64,000 bases of DNA from Pseudomonas umsongensis (GCF_002236105.1 NZ_NIWU01000005.1:1-64000); one strand, 5' to 3'. Shown: positions 32,229-53,752, counted from the stretch's first letter. Numbers and translations are program-made. The notes: generated from the letters alone by a model not told the origin.

Positions 32229-32969
32229 TTAACTCCCCTTTACCTCAACTAGCGTCTTGTTCTGGTCTTCGATCAAATTGTAGCGATAGACGCGACCTGC
32301 TTCCTTGTTGAACGTAAAATCATTTCCTGGAATCAGATGAACCTTTTTCGTCGGCCGGCATTTATCGTCGTTCTTCGCTTCACAGTCCTTGAAGGCGTCG
32401 ATAACCACTACGCTATTGCCATTGTTTTGCACTTGATAGCGAACAGCGCTGTTATCGACTTTTGTATCAAACCGGGTGTTGGCCGGGCGAACAAAAAATA
32501 CCATGCCATAACCGGCCATCACGTTAAACCCGGCAGACATCTCCTTTTCATAGGATTCGCGTTCACTGTCGGAGACGGCAAATTTATCTTCCTTTTCAGG
32601 TACGACTGGCATAAAACGGACCCGAAAATAACGCTCTATGCTCCGGTCACCGGTGTACAGCAGGCGGGTTCCCTGGGTTCCCTTGGCCGGTACGATAAGC
32701 CGGGCCGGGCTGGCGACCAGACCATCACGGGTGCTGCCCTCGACCATCTTCAATGGTTCTTCGCGGGAAGCGCCGTTCTTTTGGTAAAAAATCTCCTTGA
32801 TCTCGACTTTGACAAACGCCGTCGAAGTACCGCCGTTACGAATGCGTTTTAGATAACTACTTTGGTTACCTCCCATAAAGTCGTAGAACGTACCAATTTG
32901 CAGGCTGGGACCGGCATAAGCCCCCATACTGAACAACGATGTGCAGAGCAGTGTATAAATAAATTTCAT
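32229..32969 (-). CDS. CS1/CFA-I type fimbrial periplasmic chaperone
   Basis: A 246-residue secreted protein (signal peptide MKFIYTLLCTSLFSMGAYA) with a PapD-like immunoglobulin fold: GTSTAFVKVEIKEIFYQ in the first domain, LIVPAKGTQGTRLLYTGDRSIERYFRVRFMPVVPE (the subunit-capping region) and a cysteine pair in FKDCEAKNDDKCRPTKK. It is the last gene of a four-gene operon pilin-usher-tip-chaperone. It resembles CooB/CblB chaperones of alpha fimbriae rather than FimC. It should hold pilins in the periplasm until the usher takes them. Confidence 0.82.
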   Translation of the reverse strand: MKFIYTLLCTSLFSMGAYAGPSLQIGTFYDFMGGNQSSYLKRIRNGGTSTAFVKVEIKEIFYQKNGASREEPLKMVEGSTRDGLVASPARLIVPAKGTQGTRLLYTGDRSIERYFRVRFMPVVPEKEDKFAVSDSERESYEKEMSAGFNVMAGYGMVFFVRPANTRFDTKVDNSAVRYQVQNNGNSVVVIDAFKDCEAKNDDKCRPTKKVHLIPGNDFTFNKEAGRVYRYNLIEDQNKTLVEVKGS

Positions 32970-33027
32970 GATATAAAGCCTCGTGCGAGAAACTAGCCTG
33001 AGTAAGCCTCGGGCCGTGCTACTGCCG

Positions 33028-34254
33028 TTAGATGTCCGCGTCAAATTTAATCGTAACGGTTCCGCGATAACTACTGTCACTTACCATATGTTCGACTTCG
33101 CTGGCGGGTACCTCAAAGTGCAATAAGCCGGGGTTTCTATTGGGCACCCCCAAAGACTTTATGTGTGGAATACCGGTATCCGCATTCAGTGAACGCCGTT
33201 CTACTGTATTCCCCACATCGTCCACCCAAGGACTTGGCAGGCTCACACTAATATCGACCGGCACCTGATGAGTTCCGTTACTGATCTCACATCTATTACC
33301 CGCCAAACGCTCACAACCGAGCTCCATCTTGAAGGGCGTGCTAGACAATATGAAAAACCGCAGATCAGCCAATAACTTCTCGTTTTGTCGACCATGATTG
33401 ATCCAATCCATCCAGCCGCCCTTGGGGGCCAAACTAACCCTGTCGGTGGACATTTCGACCTTGACGTCTTGCTTCACCGCAAGGTTCAAGTCGAACGTCA
33501 TCATGGATTGGCTCGGATTCAAACTTCCCATGTTGAAGTCGCTCCCTGGGCCGCCTACCGTGTAGTGCACTGAACCCTGATAACCGCCACTTATCAGCCT
33601 CTCTGGTCGTACAGCGCGTAACTCATAATGAACGTCGAGCTTCTGCAAAACTAGGCCGGGAATATTGCGATCGGCATCCCTTGGGCATGTATCGACGATT
33701 TCATTCGTTGCCCAGAATGCTGAAAAACTGCGTCCGTCATGAGCAGCGTTTTGCTCACTGCCAGCGACTTTAGTGCAATTGCCGGTCTTCTCCGACCACG
33801 ACGGCGTCCAAAGATAGGCATGAGCCTCAAAATCAGAAAGTCCTGGTTGTCCAACAAGAGTTTGTGCGGTTTCCCCCATGGTATAACGGGTACCCACCCC
33901 GCCAATTCGAATTTGGATCTCTGCCGTTTCGCCAGGAATGCTGTTATGGGTAACCGTAAACGTGCGCCATCTTGCGTCAATACCAAAGGGGATTACGTCA
34001 CTGGTATTGAAAATCCCCGGCCACGTCAGGGTAATGGGAAATTCGTTACTTCGAACTCTCGCGATGTTACATCGCGAACTAAAGCTTGGAATCGAGCAAT
34101 AGCCGGTAATCGGCGTGTTATTTATAATCACTGCGCTTCCAGGATTACTCGGATCGGGTTTTATTTCTGCGTCCACCACCAATGCATTGGCAGAAGCCGT
34201 ATAAAATCCACAGAGTGTCGATAACAACACCAGGCGGCTCATTAGCTTGTTCAT
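33028..34254 (-). CDS. CS1-type fimbrial tip adhesin / minor subunit (CooD-like)
   Basis: A 408-residue secreted protein with signal peptide MNKLMSRLVLLSTLCGFYTA, SANA. It has several cysteines (YCSIPSFSSRCNI, GNCTKV, DTCPRDAD, GCERLAGNRC) and a C-terminal pilin-like half ending SSYRGTVTIKFDADI, which mirrors the major pilin's ending NYRGNVNVTFDAP. This two-domain build (adhesin plus pilin domain) and position after the usher match CooD/CblD. ATG 34254 is preceded by AGGAAAG and lies 50 bases past the usher stop. The receptor is unknown. Confidence 0.82.
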   Translation of the reverse strand: MNKLMSRLVLLSTLCGFYTASANALVVDAEIKPDPSNPGSAVIINNTPITGYCSIPSFSSRCNIARVRSNEFPITLTWPGIFNTSDVIPFGIDARWRTFTVTHNSIPGETAEIQIRIGGVGTRYTMGETAQTLVGQPGLSDFEAHAYLWTPSWSEKTGNCTKVAGSEQNAAHDGRSFSAFWATNEIVDTCPRDADRNIPGLVLQKLDVHYELRAVRPERLISGGYQGSVHYTVGGPGSDFNMGSLNPSQSMMTFDLNLAVKQDVKVEMSTDRVSLAPKGGWMDWINHGRQNEKLLADLRFFILSSTPFKMELGCERLAGNRCEISNGTHQVPVDISVSLPSPWVDDVGNTVERRSLNADTGIPHIKSLGVPNRNPGLLHFEVPASEVEHMVSDSSYRGTVTIKFDADI

Positions 34255-34304
34255 TTGACTTTCCTGTGTACGCCATGTTCTGGCTGCTATTGTATAAGTG
34301 CCTA

Positions 34305-36824
34305 TCAACTGGCTTTCTCAGACTTATAAGCAGCTTCGGCCAAAGTGTCTGGATGACACCGCAGATCGCCTACCATCAGCACATCATTCTCTCGCTGGGA
34401 GGTTGGATCGAGCCTGAACTGACATAACAACTGACTGTCGTGCCGCACTTCAAGTGTAGGCGATTTTTCACTAAGTTCCATGGAGAAGAACCCATCGACT
34501 TCGCTGACGCCACGACTGGCATGGTTGATAACATGATGGCCTTTCAACGGTTTTCCACTGGCATCCACCAGACGGCCCATCACCGTCACGGTCTTGAGGA
34601 TACGCACCTGGCGATAATCCACGCCGCCCTTATTCAAGTGATAAGTGGTACGCGCAGGGTGAATGGATGCGGCGGGCACGTCTGTGCCGTTGAAATCAAA
34701 ATTCACCGTGCCGTTCTTGTAGGCCGACACCGGAATGAAATTACGTCCTGGACGTAACGTGGTGCTGGTGCCGGACAAATCGTCGGCGCGCATCTGGATA
34801 TCATCCACCTCGCTTTCGACATCAATGATCATTCCCGCCTGCCTCGTCGAGGCCTGACCGCTGAGAACAGCCTTTTGGCCACTGACTGCCAGGGTGCTGT
34901 CCAGATTCAAACCACCGCTGACATGACCGTTGTAGGAAGAACGTTGTACATGCATGGAGCCGTTGACCTGATCGGTGATGAAATCGGCCGTGCCCGCCAG
35001 CCCCGTCCCGTAGACATCCCTACTGGCGGTTGCAGAAACACTTTGCAGTACGTGATCCTTGAGGTCCCGACGATAGGAAACCGATGCGTTGGAATCGCGC
35101 CCACCGTCACGCGATGTGCGCTGACCGACGCTACCGGACACCTGGTGACCGTCTGAGCCCAGCGCCAGGCGCAGGCTGATATCGACCCCCCTGTTGCGCT
35201 GATCAGCCGTGCCAACTGTTCCCGGCCGGTCAAATACCGCCACGCGCCAGTCGGCGTTATGGCCAAACAGCTGTGCATTACGGGTCCAACTCAGGTCGAT
35301 GCCCAAGCCCTCGGAGTACCCTTCGCTATGGGAGACTTGCGCGCTGACCGAACTCTTGCTGTTCAGGCGCTGGTTTACCGCCAGCGACGTGTTGCTGGTT
35401 TGCCCGTTATAGGTATTGCGCTGGCGAATATGGGTCCCGTCCGGCAGCTGTTCGTAAGTATTGCGCGTGTCCAGCCAACTGCGCTGATGGCGCAACACCA
35501 GGCTACCACCGTTGTATTGATGCACAGCTTGCAGCTCCATCCCCGTGCCTTGGCCCTTGGTCTGGGAAACGCTGCTATAGAAAGAGGTCCTGTCGCCCGC
35601 CGTCCACTCGGCGGAAGTGCCTAACTGCATTTGCTCCTTGACCTGTCGCGCGGACAAGCCCAGGACAACTCGCGGATGCAATAGAAAGTTGAAGGCTGCG
35701 CCCGCGGTCAAATCACCATCATCGCGTTCCTGCCAATTGCTGAGCAACTTGCTTTCGCGACCGGCGAAAAGGTTGTAACGCCAGCGATTTTCCGGGTTGT
35801 TCCAGTTCCTGGGCTTGTAGATAAGTTCCCGGTTGCTGGAGATCAACTGGCCGTCTTCGATCAGGCGCACTTCCACCTCGTAGATCCCGCCCGGCAACGG
35901 ACGCGTGTCCAGCGTCTGAAGTCCGCTGGCTACCTGCTGGCTATTGATCAGCACGCCGTTGCGATAAATTTCGACCATCGCTTGGCGATTGGCGGTCACG
36001 GAAATCGGATAGAGGCTGGGTTTAGGGTTATCAATTGCCAGGCTGTCAGAACTGCCATACATCATGCCCAACACCGTATCGGGGCCAGAGCCGATGGTGC
36101 GCACTGGCCGAGTCAGGCCTTGCGCGCTGGGTGTAAAGTAACCGGCACGAAAGAAGGTGCCTTCCAGTTCCCGCTGGGTATGCAGTTCGTGGACCGCATG
36201 CTTGATGCCCGTGTCGGCACCCGACATACGCGAGAGTTGCGCGTTGAAGGTGTTCGTCCAGTTACCCAGGCTCGCGCTCGCTTCCAGGCCATAACGACCG
36301 GCCGGGTTCTGCTCTTGTCCACCACTGATGTTCAGTTGATTGCGCACAATCAGGCCGACGCTGCCGCCTTCCGGCTGATCGTGAAACTGGCGAGCTTGCG
36401 GATCGCGTTCGGCGTTGGCCGTTACCAGCGACACCGTGGAGTCTTCAAGGCTGTAGTGAACCGTCAGCAATTCCCGAGGGCAGCCGCTTTTGCACGCGCC
36501 CAACGCCACGCCCTGGATCAAGAGAGCGGCCCACTCATCGCGCTCGCTGGAATTCAGGTCACTGTCTCGTGTGTCGGTAAAGTTGATCAGTGTCACCCGC
36601 TCGTCACGGCTTAACAGGATCATTGCTTCGCCTAGAAACTGTTGATCAACTTCCACCCGAACTGCCAATGGAACATCAAAAAAGAATTCATGAAAATCTG
36701 CAGGCAAGCCTTCAGCCTGTTGAAGCAAACTAACGGACTGGGCCGCTGGCTTGGTTTCACTGGCAAGCGCACCCGCGCAAATAATTAGCGCAAGCGCTCC
36801 CGCGATAGGAGTCTTCGGAAACAT
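34305..36824 (-). CDS. CS1/TcfC-type outer-membrane fimbrial usher
   Basis: An 839-residue outer-membrane protein with signal peptide (MFPKTPIAGALALIICAGALA). It lacks the FimD N-terminal signature and instead follows the TcfC/CooC pattern: PADFHEFFFDVPLAVRVEVD early, GGIYEVEVRLIEDGQLISSNRELIY preceding the barrel, many alternating beta-strand segments, and a C-terminal domain with GRLVDASGKPLKGHHVINH and LCQFRLDP. It forms the pore through which pilins are assembled. The gene follows the pilin after a 105-base gap containing a hairpin. Confidence 0.88.
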   Translation of the reverse strand: MFPKTPIAGALALIICAGALASETKPAAQSVSLLQQAEGLPADFHEFFFDVPLAVRVEVDQQFLGEAMILLSRDERVTLINFTDTRDSDLNSSERDEWAALLIQGVALGACKSGCPRELLTVHYSLEDSTVSLVTANAERDPQARQFHDQPEGGSVGLIVRNQLNISGGQEQNPAGRYGLEASASLGNWTNTFNAQLSRMSGADTGIKHAVHELHTQRELEGTFFRAGYFTPSAQGLTRPVRTIGSGPDTVLGMMYGSSDSLAIDNPKPSLYPISVTANRQAMVEIYRNGVLINSQQVASGLQTLDTRPLPGGIYEVEVRLIEDGQLISSNRELIYKPRNWNNPENRWRYNLFAGRESKLLSNWQERDDGDLTAGAAFNFLLHPRVVLGLSARQVKEQMQLGTSAEWTAGDRTSFYSSVSQTKGQGTGMELQAVHQYNGGSLVLRHQRSWLDTRNTYEQLPDGTHIRQRNTYNGQTSNTSLAVNQRLNSKSSVSAQVSHSEGYSEGLGIDLSWTRNAQLFGHNADWRVAVFDRPGTVGTADQRNRGVDISLRLALGSDGHQVSGSVGQRTSRDGGRDSNASVSYRRDLKDHVLQSVSATASRDVYGTGLAGTADFITDQVNGSMHVQRSSYNGHVSGGLNLDSTLAVSGQKAVLSGQASTRQAGMIIDVESEVDDIQMRADDLSGTSTTLRPGRNFIPVSAYKNGTVNFDFNGTDVPAASIHPARTTYHLNKGGVDYRQVRILKTVTVMGRLVDASGKPLKGHHVINHASRGVSEVDGFFSMELSEKSPTLEVRHDSQLLCQFRLDPTSQRENDVLMVGDLRCHPDTLAEAAYKSEKAS

Positions 36825-36866
36825 GGAAGTTTATCTCAAGTTAGCGCTTGCTTGTGCAAGTTAGAG

Positions 36867-36893
36867 TGCGGCCGACGAAGTGCGTCGACCACA
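36867..36893. promoter_or_regulatory. intercistronic hairpin between pilin and usher genes
   Basis: GTGCGGCCGACG and CGTCGACCACAC pair around AAGTG with two mismatches. Such a stem after the major pilin gene would attenuate transcription or protect the pilin mRNA, giving more pilin than usher. Function is inferred from position. Confidence 0.6.
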
Positions 36894-36929
36894 CAGATAG
36901 CTTATTGATAGCCCGTATTTATTTAACTA

Positions 36930-37433
36930 TTATGGAGCATCAAATGTAACATTGACGTTGCCGCGATAGTTACCTTCAGGGTAGCCGCCACCTGGTTTAA
37001 CTGCACTAACTTCCATATCCGTATTCATTTCACTTACCGCGCCATCCGCATCAACAACACTCGTCGCGATACCATTAACCAATGTTACACCGTTGAATTT
37101 CACATTCAGATCGATAGTATTGGCGCCCGAAACCATGTTAGTTGGGCCATTAAGGGTTGCCATGATCGCAGGGCCGGTCGTACCACCAGCTGCACTTTTT
37201 GCCTTGAACTTAAGGACCATATCTTTCACTTCAGGAGCCGCCGGATCGGAAGCATCCACAATAAAGCGCTGCGGCAGTGTTACAGTGTCGACTGACACAG
37301 GCTGAACATAGAAGTCAGCACTTGGAATATCGGCAATCACTTCAATATCATGGGTTTGGGGAGTAGCCAGTGCGGCCGAAGAAGCAAAAGCCATAGCCAG
37401 CACGGAAGTAGACATTGCAATTTTCTTGAACAT
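36930..37433 (-). CDS. CS1-type major fimbrial subunit (CooA/CblA-like)
   Basis: A 167-residue pilin. The signal peptide MFKKIAMSTSVLAMAFASSA ends at ALA before TPQTHDIEV. The mature chain follows the CS1 pilin family: the N-terminal donor-strand-like HDIEVIADIPSADFYVQP, a cysteine-free body, and the closing YPEGNYRGNVNVTFDAP. ATG 37433 follows AAAGGTG; the GTG three codons upstream is less likely. It is the first gene of the operon pilin-usher-tip-chaperone, an alpha-fimbria like Burkholderia cable pili or enterotoxigenic E. coli CS1. Confidence 0.88.
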   Translation of the reverse strand: MFKKIAMSTSVLAMAFASSAALATPQTHDIEVIADIPSADFYVQPVSVDTVTLPQRFIVDASDPAAPEVKDMVLKFKAKSAAGGTTGPAIMATLNGPTNMVSGANTIDLNVKFNGVTLVNGIATSVVDADGAVSEMNTDMEVSAVKPGGGYPEGNYRGNVNVTFDAP

Positions 37434-37905
37434 TAATTTCACCTTTAAGCATCAAAATAATAGTGCAAGCTTCAGCCAAGCGACAAAAGTCCACACCGGA
37501 TTGTTTATCAAGTTGGTTATAATGCAACACTGCATTCAACGGGGCGCATCTTCGCGCTTTCTGAAGGACCGGTATGCCGGATTTTTCTGTACTTCTTGTA
37601 GGACTTATCCTGACGCCTGAAGGACCAACCTGTAAGCTACCTCTATATTGCTGGTAGGAATTTTCGTATGGTATAGCTGATCCCAAGCCTGGCACGATTA
37701 CGGCCAGGAGCGGTCATCCGACGTTTCAAGAACAGCAGGCCCAAGCTACGAGAACCGGTGCCTGGGACAATAGAAAGATCATGGCATGTGCACATAGCAG
37801 TGCGGCTGAGACACAACTGACGCTTGAAGAAAATTCTGAGCCTGAGATCAACCCGTCAACTACCACCCGATTGGCCAGTGCTCCACGGAAAAGGGGACTG
37901 CGAAT
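37434..37905. other. upstream region of the fimbrial operon
   Basis: No gene is supported here. It must contain the pilin promoter on the minus strand. A short GC hairpin CCGG-TATG-CCGG with a following ATTTTT is seen near 37570-37586 on the plus strand. Open frames on both strands look random. Confidence 0.5.
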
Positions 37906-37935
37906 AAAAAAAATCCCGATGCACAGGCATCGGGA
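37906..37935 (-). terminator. rho-independent terminator downstream of pvdL and FN3 remnant
   Basis: TCCCGATG (37914-37921) and CATCGGGA (37928-37935) form an 8-bp stem; on the minus strand it is followed by seven T. It would end transcripts coming from pvdL through the FN3 remnant. Confidence 0.88.
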
Positions 37936-37971
37936 CTGGGTGAAGCGCATCAAGCCAACTGCGTCAAAAAG

Positions 37972-38148
37972 TTACTGTTGGTGTTTGAAAGGAAAACCGA
38001 TCGGTGGGGAACTGTCAAAAGACTCATCCCACTTCAGAATCAAAGTAAGATGCGAAGTTGACAGATTGGCTGGATCAGTGGGCACGGTAAAGTCATCGAA
38101 ACACACGGTGACAGTAGTTTTCTCGGAAAGATTGAACTGATCATCCAT
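37972..38148 (-). pseudogene. decayed triple-FN3 gene, copy 2, with internal deletion
   Basis: From ATG 38148 the frame encodes 58 residues that align with the paralogues: MDDQFNLSEKTTVTVCFDDF matches FDDGFTFSEPVCVNVYFEDL, then TVPTDPANLSTSHLTLILKW, DESFDSS matches LTAPTKPTGLRTSNLALQLSWDESYDSS of copy 3 piecewise, and then it jumps to PPIGFPFKHQQ and stop, matching the C-terminus YPPLGVPFKGKR of copy 1. About 60 residues of domain 3 are missing. In the same frame upstream (near 38270) RVFFWPG resembles the domain 2 start VSFFW but two stops intervene. It lies between pvdL and the terminator at 37906. Confidence 0.85.
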
Positions 38149-38340
38149 GGTTTGGCCATTATAAGGGCCTCCAAATGAGGCTGCGGCTTTTCCTGATGGC
38201 CACAGATCACCAGCGTGGTCGCTGCATCCAACTCACCCAGTCGCTGCAACAGATCATCCCGGCCAAAAGAAAACCCGCCCCATCGGTACGATACTTTCAC
38301 GCAAACGATCCTCAGGCAAAACTGCCCAGGAAGCACGGAA

Positions 38341-51336
<12,996 letters not shown>

Positions 51337-51362
51337 GAGGTTTCCTGCCTGAATTCGGCTTG

Positions 51363-51460
51363 GTAGGAGCGAGCCTGCTCGCGAAAATCCGGAGAACGCC
51401 GCGGGGTGTCAGGCGCCCATCGTCATCATTGACGACCATCGCGAGCGAGCTCGTTCCTAC
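51363..51460. repeat. REP doublet in the pvdL leader
   Basis: Arms 51363-51384 (GTAGGAGCGAGCCTGCTCGC...) and 51439-51460 (...GCGAGCGAGCTCGTTCCTAC) are imperfect inverted REPs separated by 54 bases. They lie between the proposed pvdL promoter (51501-51524) and the start codon, so they would be transcribed in the 5' untranslated leader. Confidence 0.85.
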
Positions 51461-51500
51461 GGGGTGATGAGGGTTGCGCTGTGCAATTTCTTCCTTGAGA

Positions 51501-51524
51501 ACGGATGGCGCCTGGAAATAATTA
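51501..51524 (-). promoter_or_regulatory. candidate PvdS-dependent promoter of pvdL
   Basis: Minus strand TAATT (51520-51524), exactly 16 bases, CGT (51501-51503). One base differs from TAAAT-N16-CGT, preceded by C as in the extended consensus. It is about 165 bp upstream of pvdL. No better match was found between pvdL and pvdS. Confidence 0.55.
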
Positions 51525-51617
51525 GTCGCCAGGCATGAGCGCCAACCGGGCCGTGGCACGACAGCGTGTCGCAGTTCTCACTCTGCACCTTCAATGCGCA
51601 TTACTTCTCTTTCTCAA

Positions 51618-51644
51618 TTGACAATCATTATCATTCAACATAAT
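51618..51644 (+). promoter_or_regulatory. Fur box overlapping the pvdS promoter
   Basis: TGACAATCATTATCA (51619-51633) matches the 7-1-7 Fur consensus TGATAATNATTATCA at all but one position. It overlaps a perfect -35 TTGACA (51618-51623); possible -10 elements are CATAAT (51639-51644) or TAATTT (51641-51646). It lies 75-100 bp upstream of pvdS, so iron-loaded Fur should repress pvdS. Confidence 0.92.
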
Positions 51645-51718
51645 TTGTCGCTCGATGTGTAGGGCGGCCCCGGCCTTCTTGTCGTCCCACTAACCTATTG
51701 GCAGCAAGGTGATTTCCA

Positions 51719-52267
51719 ATGACGGAACAAGCGTCCACAAGCAGGTGCGATTCGCCGCTACTTCAAGCCTTCGTCGACAATCGACTGATACTGGTCAAGA
51801 TTGCAGCCCGCATCACCGGCTGCCGCTCGCGCGCCGAAGATGTGGTGCAAGATGCTTTCTTCCGCCTGCAATCGGCGCCGAACATCACCTCCTCCTTCAA
51901 GGCGCAGCTCAGCTACCTGTTCCAGATCGTGCGCAACCTGGCCATCGACCACTACCGCAAGCAGGCCCTGGAACAGAAATACTCCGGCCCTGAAGAAGAA
52001 GGCCTCAACGTGGTCATCCAGGGCGCCTCCCCGGAAACCTCGCACATCAACTTCTCCACCCTGGAAAACATCGCCGACGCCCTGACCGAACTGCCAAGCC
52101 GCACGCGTTATGCCTTTGAGATGTACCGCTTGCATGGCGTGCCGCAGAAGGACATTGCCAAGGAGTTGGGGGTGTCACCGACGTTGGTGAACTTCATGAT
52201 TAGGGATGCGTTGGTGCATTGCCGGAAGGTGTCGGGGAGTCGGGGGGATACGTTTGCCCAGCGTTGA
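51719..52267 (+). CDS. pvdS: PvdS, iron-starvation ECF sigma factor
   Basis: A 182-residue ECF sigma factor. Region 2 is seen in LLQAFVDNRLILVKIAARITGCRSRAEDVVQDAFFRLQ and LSYLFQIVRNLAIDHYRK; region 4 in LPSRTRYAFEMYRLHGVPQKDIAKELGVSPTLVNFMIRDALVHC. The sequence and the position divergent from pvdL identify PvdS. It directs transcription of pyoverdine genes from TAAAT-N16-CGT boxes, several of which occur in this window, and is itself under a near-perfect Fur box. A hairpin terminator lies about 140 bases downstream. The pvdG thioesterase found between pvdL and pvdS in P. aeruginosa is absent. Confidence 0.96.
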   Translation: MTEQASTSRCDSPLLQAFVDNRLILVKIAARITGCRSRAEDVVQDAFFRLQSAPNITSSFKAQLSYLFQIVRNLAIDHYRKQALEQKYSGPEEEGLNVVIQGASPETSHINFSTLENIADALTELPSRTRYAFEMYRLHGVPQKDIAKELGVSPTLVNFMIRDALVHCRKVSGSRGDTFAQR

Positions 52268-52404
52268 GGCTTGATCGTGGGATCAAGAAGGCCGTTCTGA
52301 GATTCGGGACGAATCAGTCGTCATGCAGCAAACCTGAACTGTATTCGCTGAAACTGCTGACAAGCGCACTGCCCTTTCAGTATTGCTGGGGTCTCAACTA
52401 AAAA

Positions 52405-52425
52405 GGACGTCACTCAGGGACGTCC
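52405..52425 (+). terminator. hairpin downstream of pvdS
   Basis: GGACGTC (52405-52411) and GACGTCC (52419-52425) with a 7-base loop, preceded by AAAAA and followed by a T-rich stretch. Likely terminator for pvdS. Confidence 0.65.
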
Positions 52426-52774
52426 GTCTGTTTATTACCACTCACTTCCGGTTGCCGCCCGTGCCTTCATACACTGCTGGGCGGGTCGACGTGCGCGCAG
52501 GTGTGGAAGACCGGGGATCCAGGAACCCGGCGCACCCGAAAGTGCCCCGCACACACCCGCCATAATTTAACAGCACACATGAAAAAAGTGACTGCATAAA
52601 TTCAGGTGGCGCCTGTGCGTCTAGATCACGTGAAGGGCTTGATTGGGGACGGTAAAAGATGGGCGAATTCGGCGCGTATTGAGGGAAACCTCCTACATTT
52701 CTGCCGCCTCATCAACAGATTGAAAGTTTCACAGCTTGGTAGCGCGCCCCAAAGCTCAGTAAGGGTTTGTGATG
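52426..52774. other. intergenic region without a recognised gene
   Basis: About 350 bases between the pvdS terminator and terC. Short open frames exist on both strands, including one minus-strand frame containing CETFNLLMRRQKCRRFP that reads into terC, but none has a credible start site or a family I recognise. An ATG at 52579 opens only a six-codon frame. Confidence 0.45.
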
Positions 52775-53752
52775 CTATCGTTGTTCTCCCGTAACCCGTG
52801 TTTTGCTCTTCGTTAAAGTCAGGCTCAACAGGACGGAAACCAAGATGATGCCGCCGACTGTGGTCAGCGACCATTGGATCGGCACGTGCCACCACGGCGC
52901 GACCAGCATCTTGCCGCCGATGAACACCAGTACGATGGCCAGGCCATATTTGAGCAAGTGAAAGCGGTCGGCCATGTCGGCAAGCAGAAAATACAGTGCG
53001 CGCAGGCCCATGATGGCGAAGATGTTGGAGGTGAACACGATAAACGGGTCCGTGGTGACGGCGAAGATAGCCGGGATGCTATCCACCGCGAACACCAGGT
53101 CGCTGGCCTCGATCAGTACCAGCACCAGGAACATCGGCGTCGCCCAGCGCAGGCCGTTCTGGCGCACGAAGAAGTGCTCGCCGTGAAAGCCGTCGGTGAT
53201 GCGAAGATGGCTGCGCAGCCAGCGCAGCAAAGGGTTCTTTTCGAGGTCTGGCTGCTGGTTGGCGAAGATCAGCATCTTGATGCCGGTGATGACGAGGAAA
53301 GCACCAAAGACATAGAGTAGCCAGGCAAACTCCTGCACCAGCCAGACGCCGGCGAAAATCATACCGGCGCGCATGACGATGGCCCCGAGCACGCCATAGA
53401 GCAAGACACGGCGCTGCAACTCTGGCGGCACGGCGAAGTAGCCGAAGATCATGACGAAAACGAACATGTTGTCGATCGACAGCGACTGTTCGATCAGGTA
53501 GCCGGTGAGAAATTCGAGCGTTGTACGCTGGGCCACTTCGGCACCGACATGGCTGTGCAGATACCACCAGAGCAGAGCGGCGAAGACCAGTGCCAGGCTG
53601 ACCCAGGCGATGACCCAGGCCAGCGCTTCGCGGACCGAAACACGATGCGCCTTGCGCCCGCCGAAGACGAACAGATCGAGCGCCAGCATGGCAAGGACGA
53701 ACACGATGAAGGCGGCCCACATCCAGGGTTGGCCGACGCTGATGGCCGTCAT
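52775..53752 (-). CDS. TerC/Alx family integral membrane protein
   Basis: A 325-residue inner-membrane protein with about nine hydrophobic segments. The TerC signature is clear: EFLTGYLIEQSLSIDNMFVF, then ALGAIVMRAGMIFAG and LVLIEASDLVFAVDSIPAIF, AVTTDPFIVFTSNIFAI, with conserved acidic residues inside the membrane. Members such as E. coli Alx act in manganese homeostasis or metal loading of exported enzymes. No yybP-ykoY type riboswitch was evident upstream. ATG 53752 begins the family's usual MxxxSVGQPWMW. Confidence 0.9.
   Translation of the reverse strand: MTAISVGQPWMWAAFIVFVLAMLALDLFVFGGRKAHRVSVREALAWVIAWVSLALVFAALLWWYLHSHVGAEVAQRTTLEFLTGYLIEQSLSIDNMFVFVMIFGYFAVPPELQRRVLLYGVLGAIVMRAGMIFAGVWLVQEFAWLLYVFGAFLVITGIKMLIFANQQPDLEKNPLLRWLRSHLRITDGFHGEHFFVRQNGLRWATPMFLVLVLIEASDLVFAVDSIPAIFAVTTDPFIVFTSNIFAIMGLRALYFLLADMADRFHLLKYGLAIVLVFIGGKMLVAPWWHVPIQWSLTTVGGIILVSVLLSLTLTKSKTRVTGEQR

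Noticed and set aside
34305..36824. FimD/PapC-type chaperone-usher classification for the usher
   Set aside because: The typical FimD N-terminal and plug signatures are absent, while the pilin, tip and chaperone all fit the CS1/TcfC alpha class.
37781..38140. Plus-strand 119-codon frame downstream of the fimbrial promoter region
   Set aside because: It crosses a clear terminator hairpin and the antisense FN3 relic, and has no recognisable domain or start site.
38040..38336. Minus-strand open frame of 98 codons containing RLGELDAATTLVICGHQEK downstream of pvdL
   Set aside because: No family recognised, no ribosome binding site, and it runs in a different frame from the FN3 relic that explains part of the same sequence.
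52626..52895. Minus-strand frame with CETFNLLMRRQKCRRFP upstream of and overlapping the terC 3' end
   Set aside because: No credible start and it overlaps terC in another frame; could be old mobile DNA but nothing decisive is visible.
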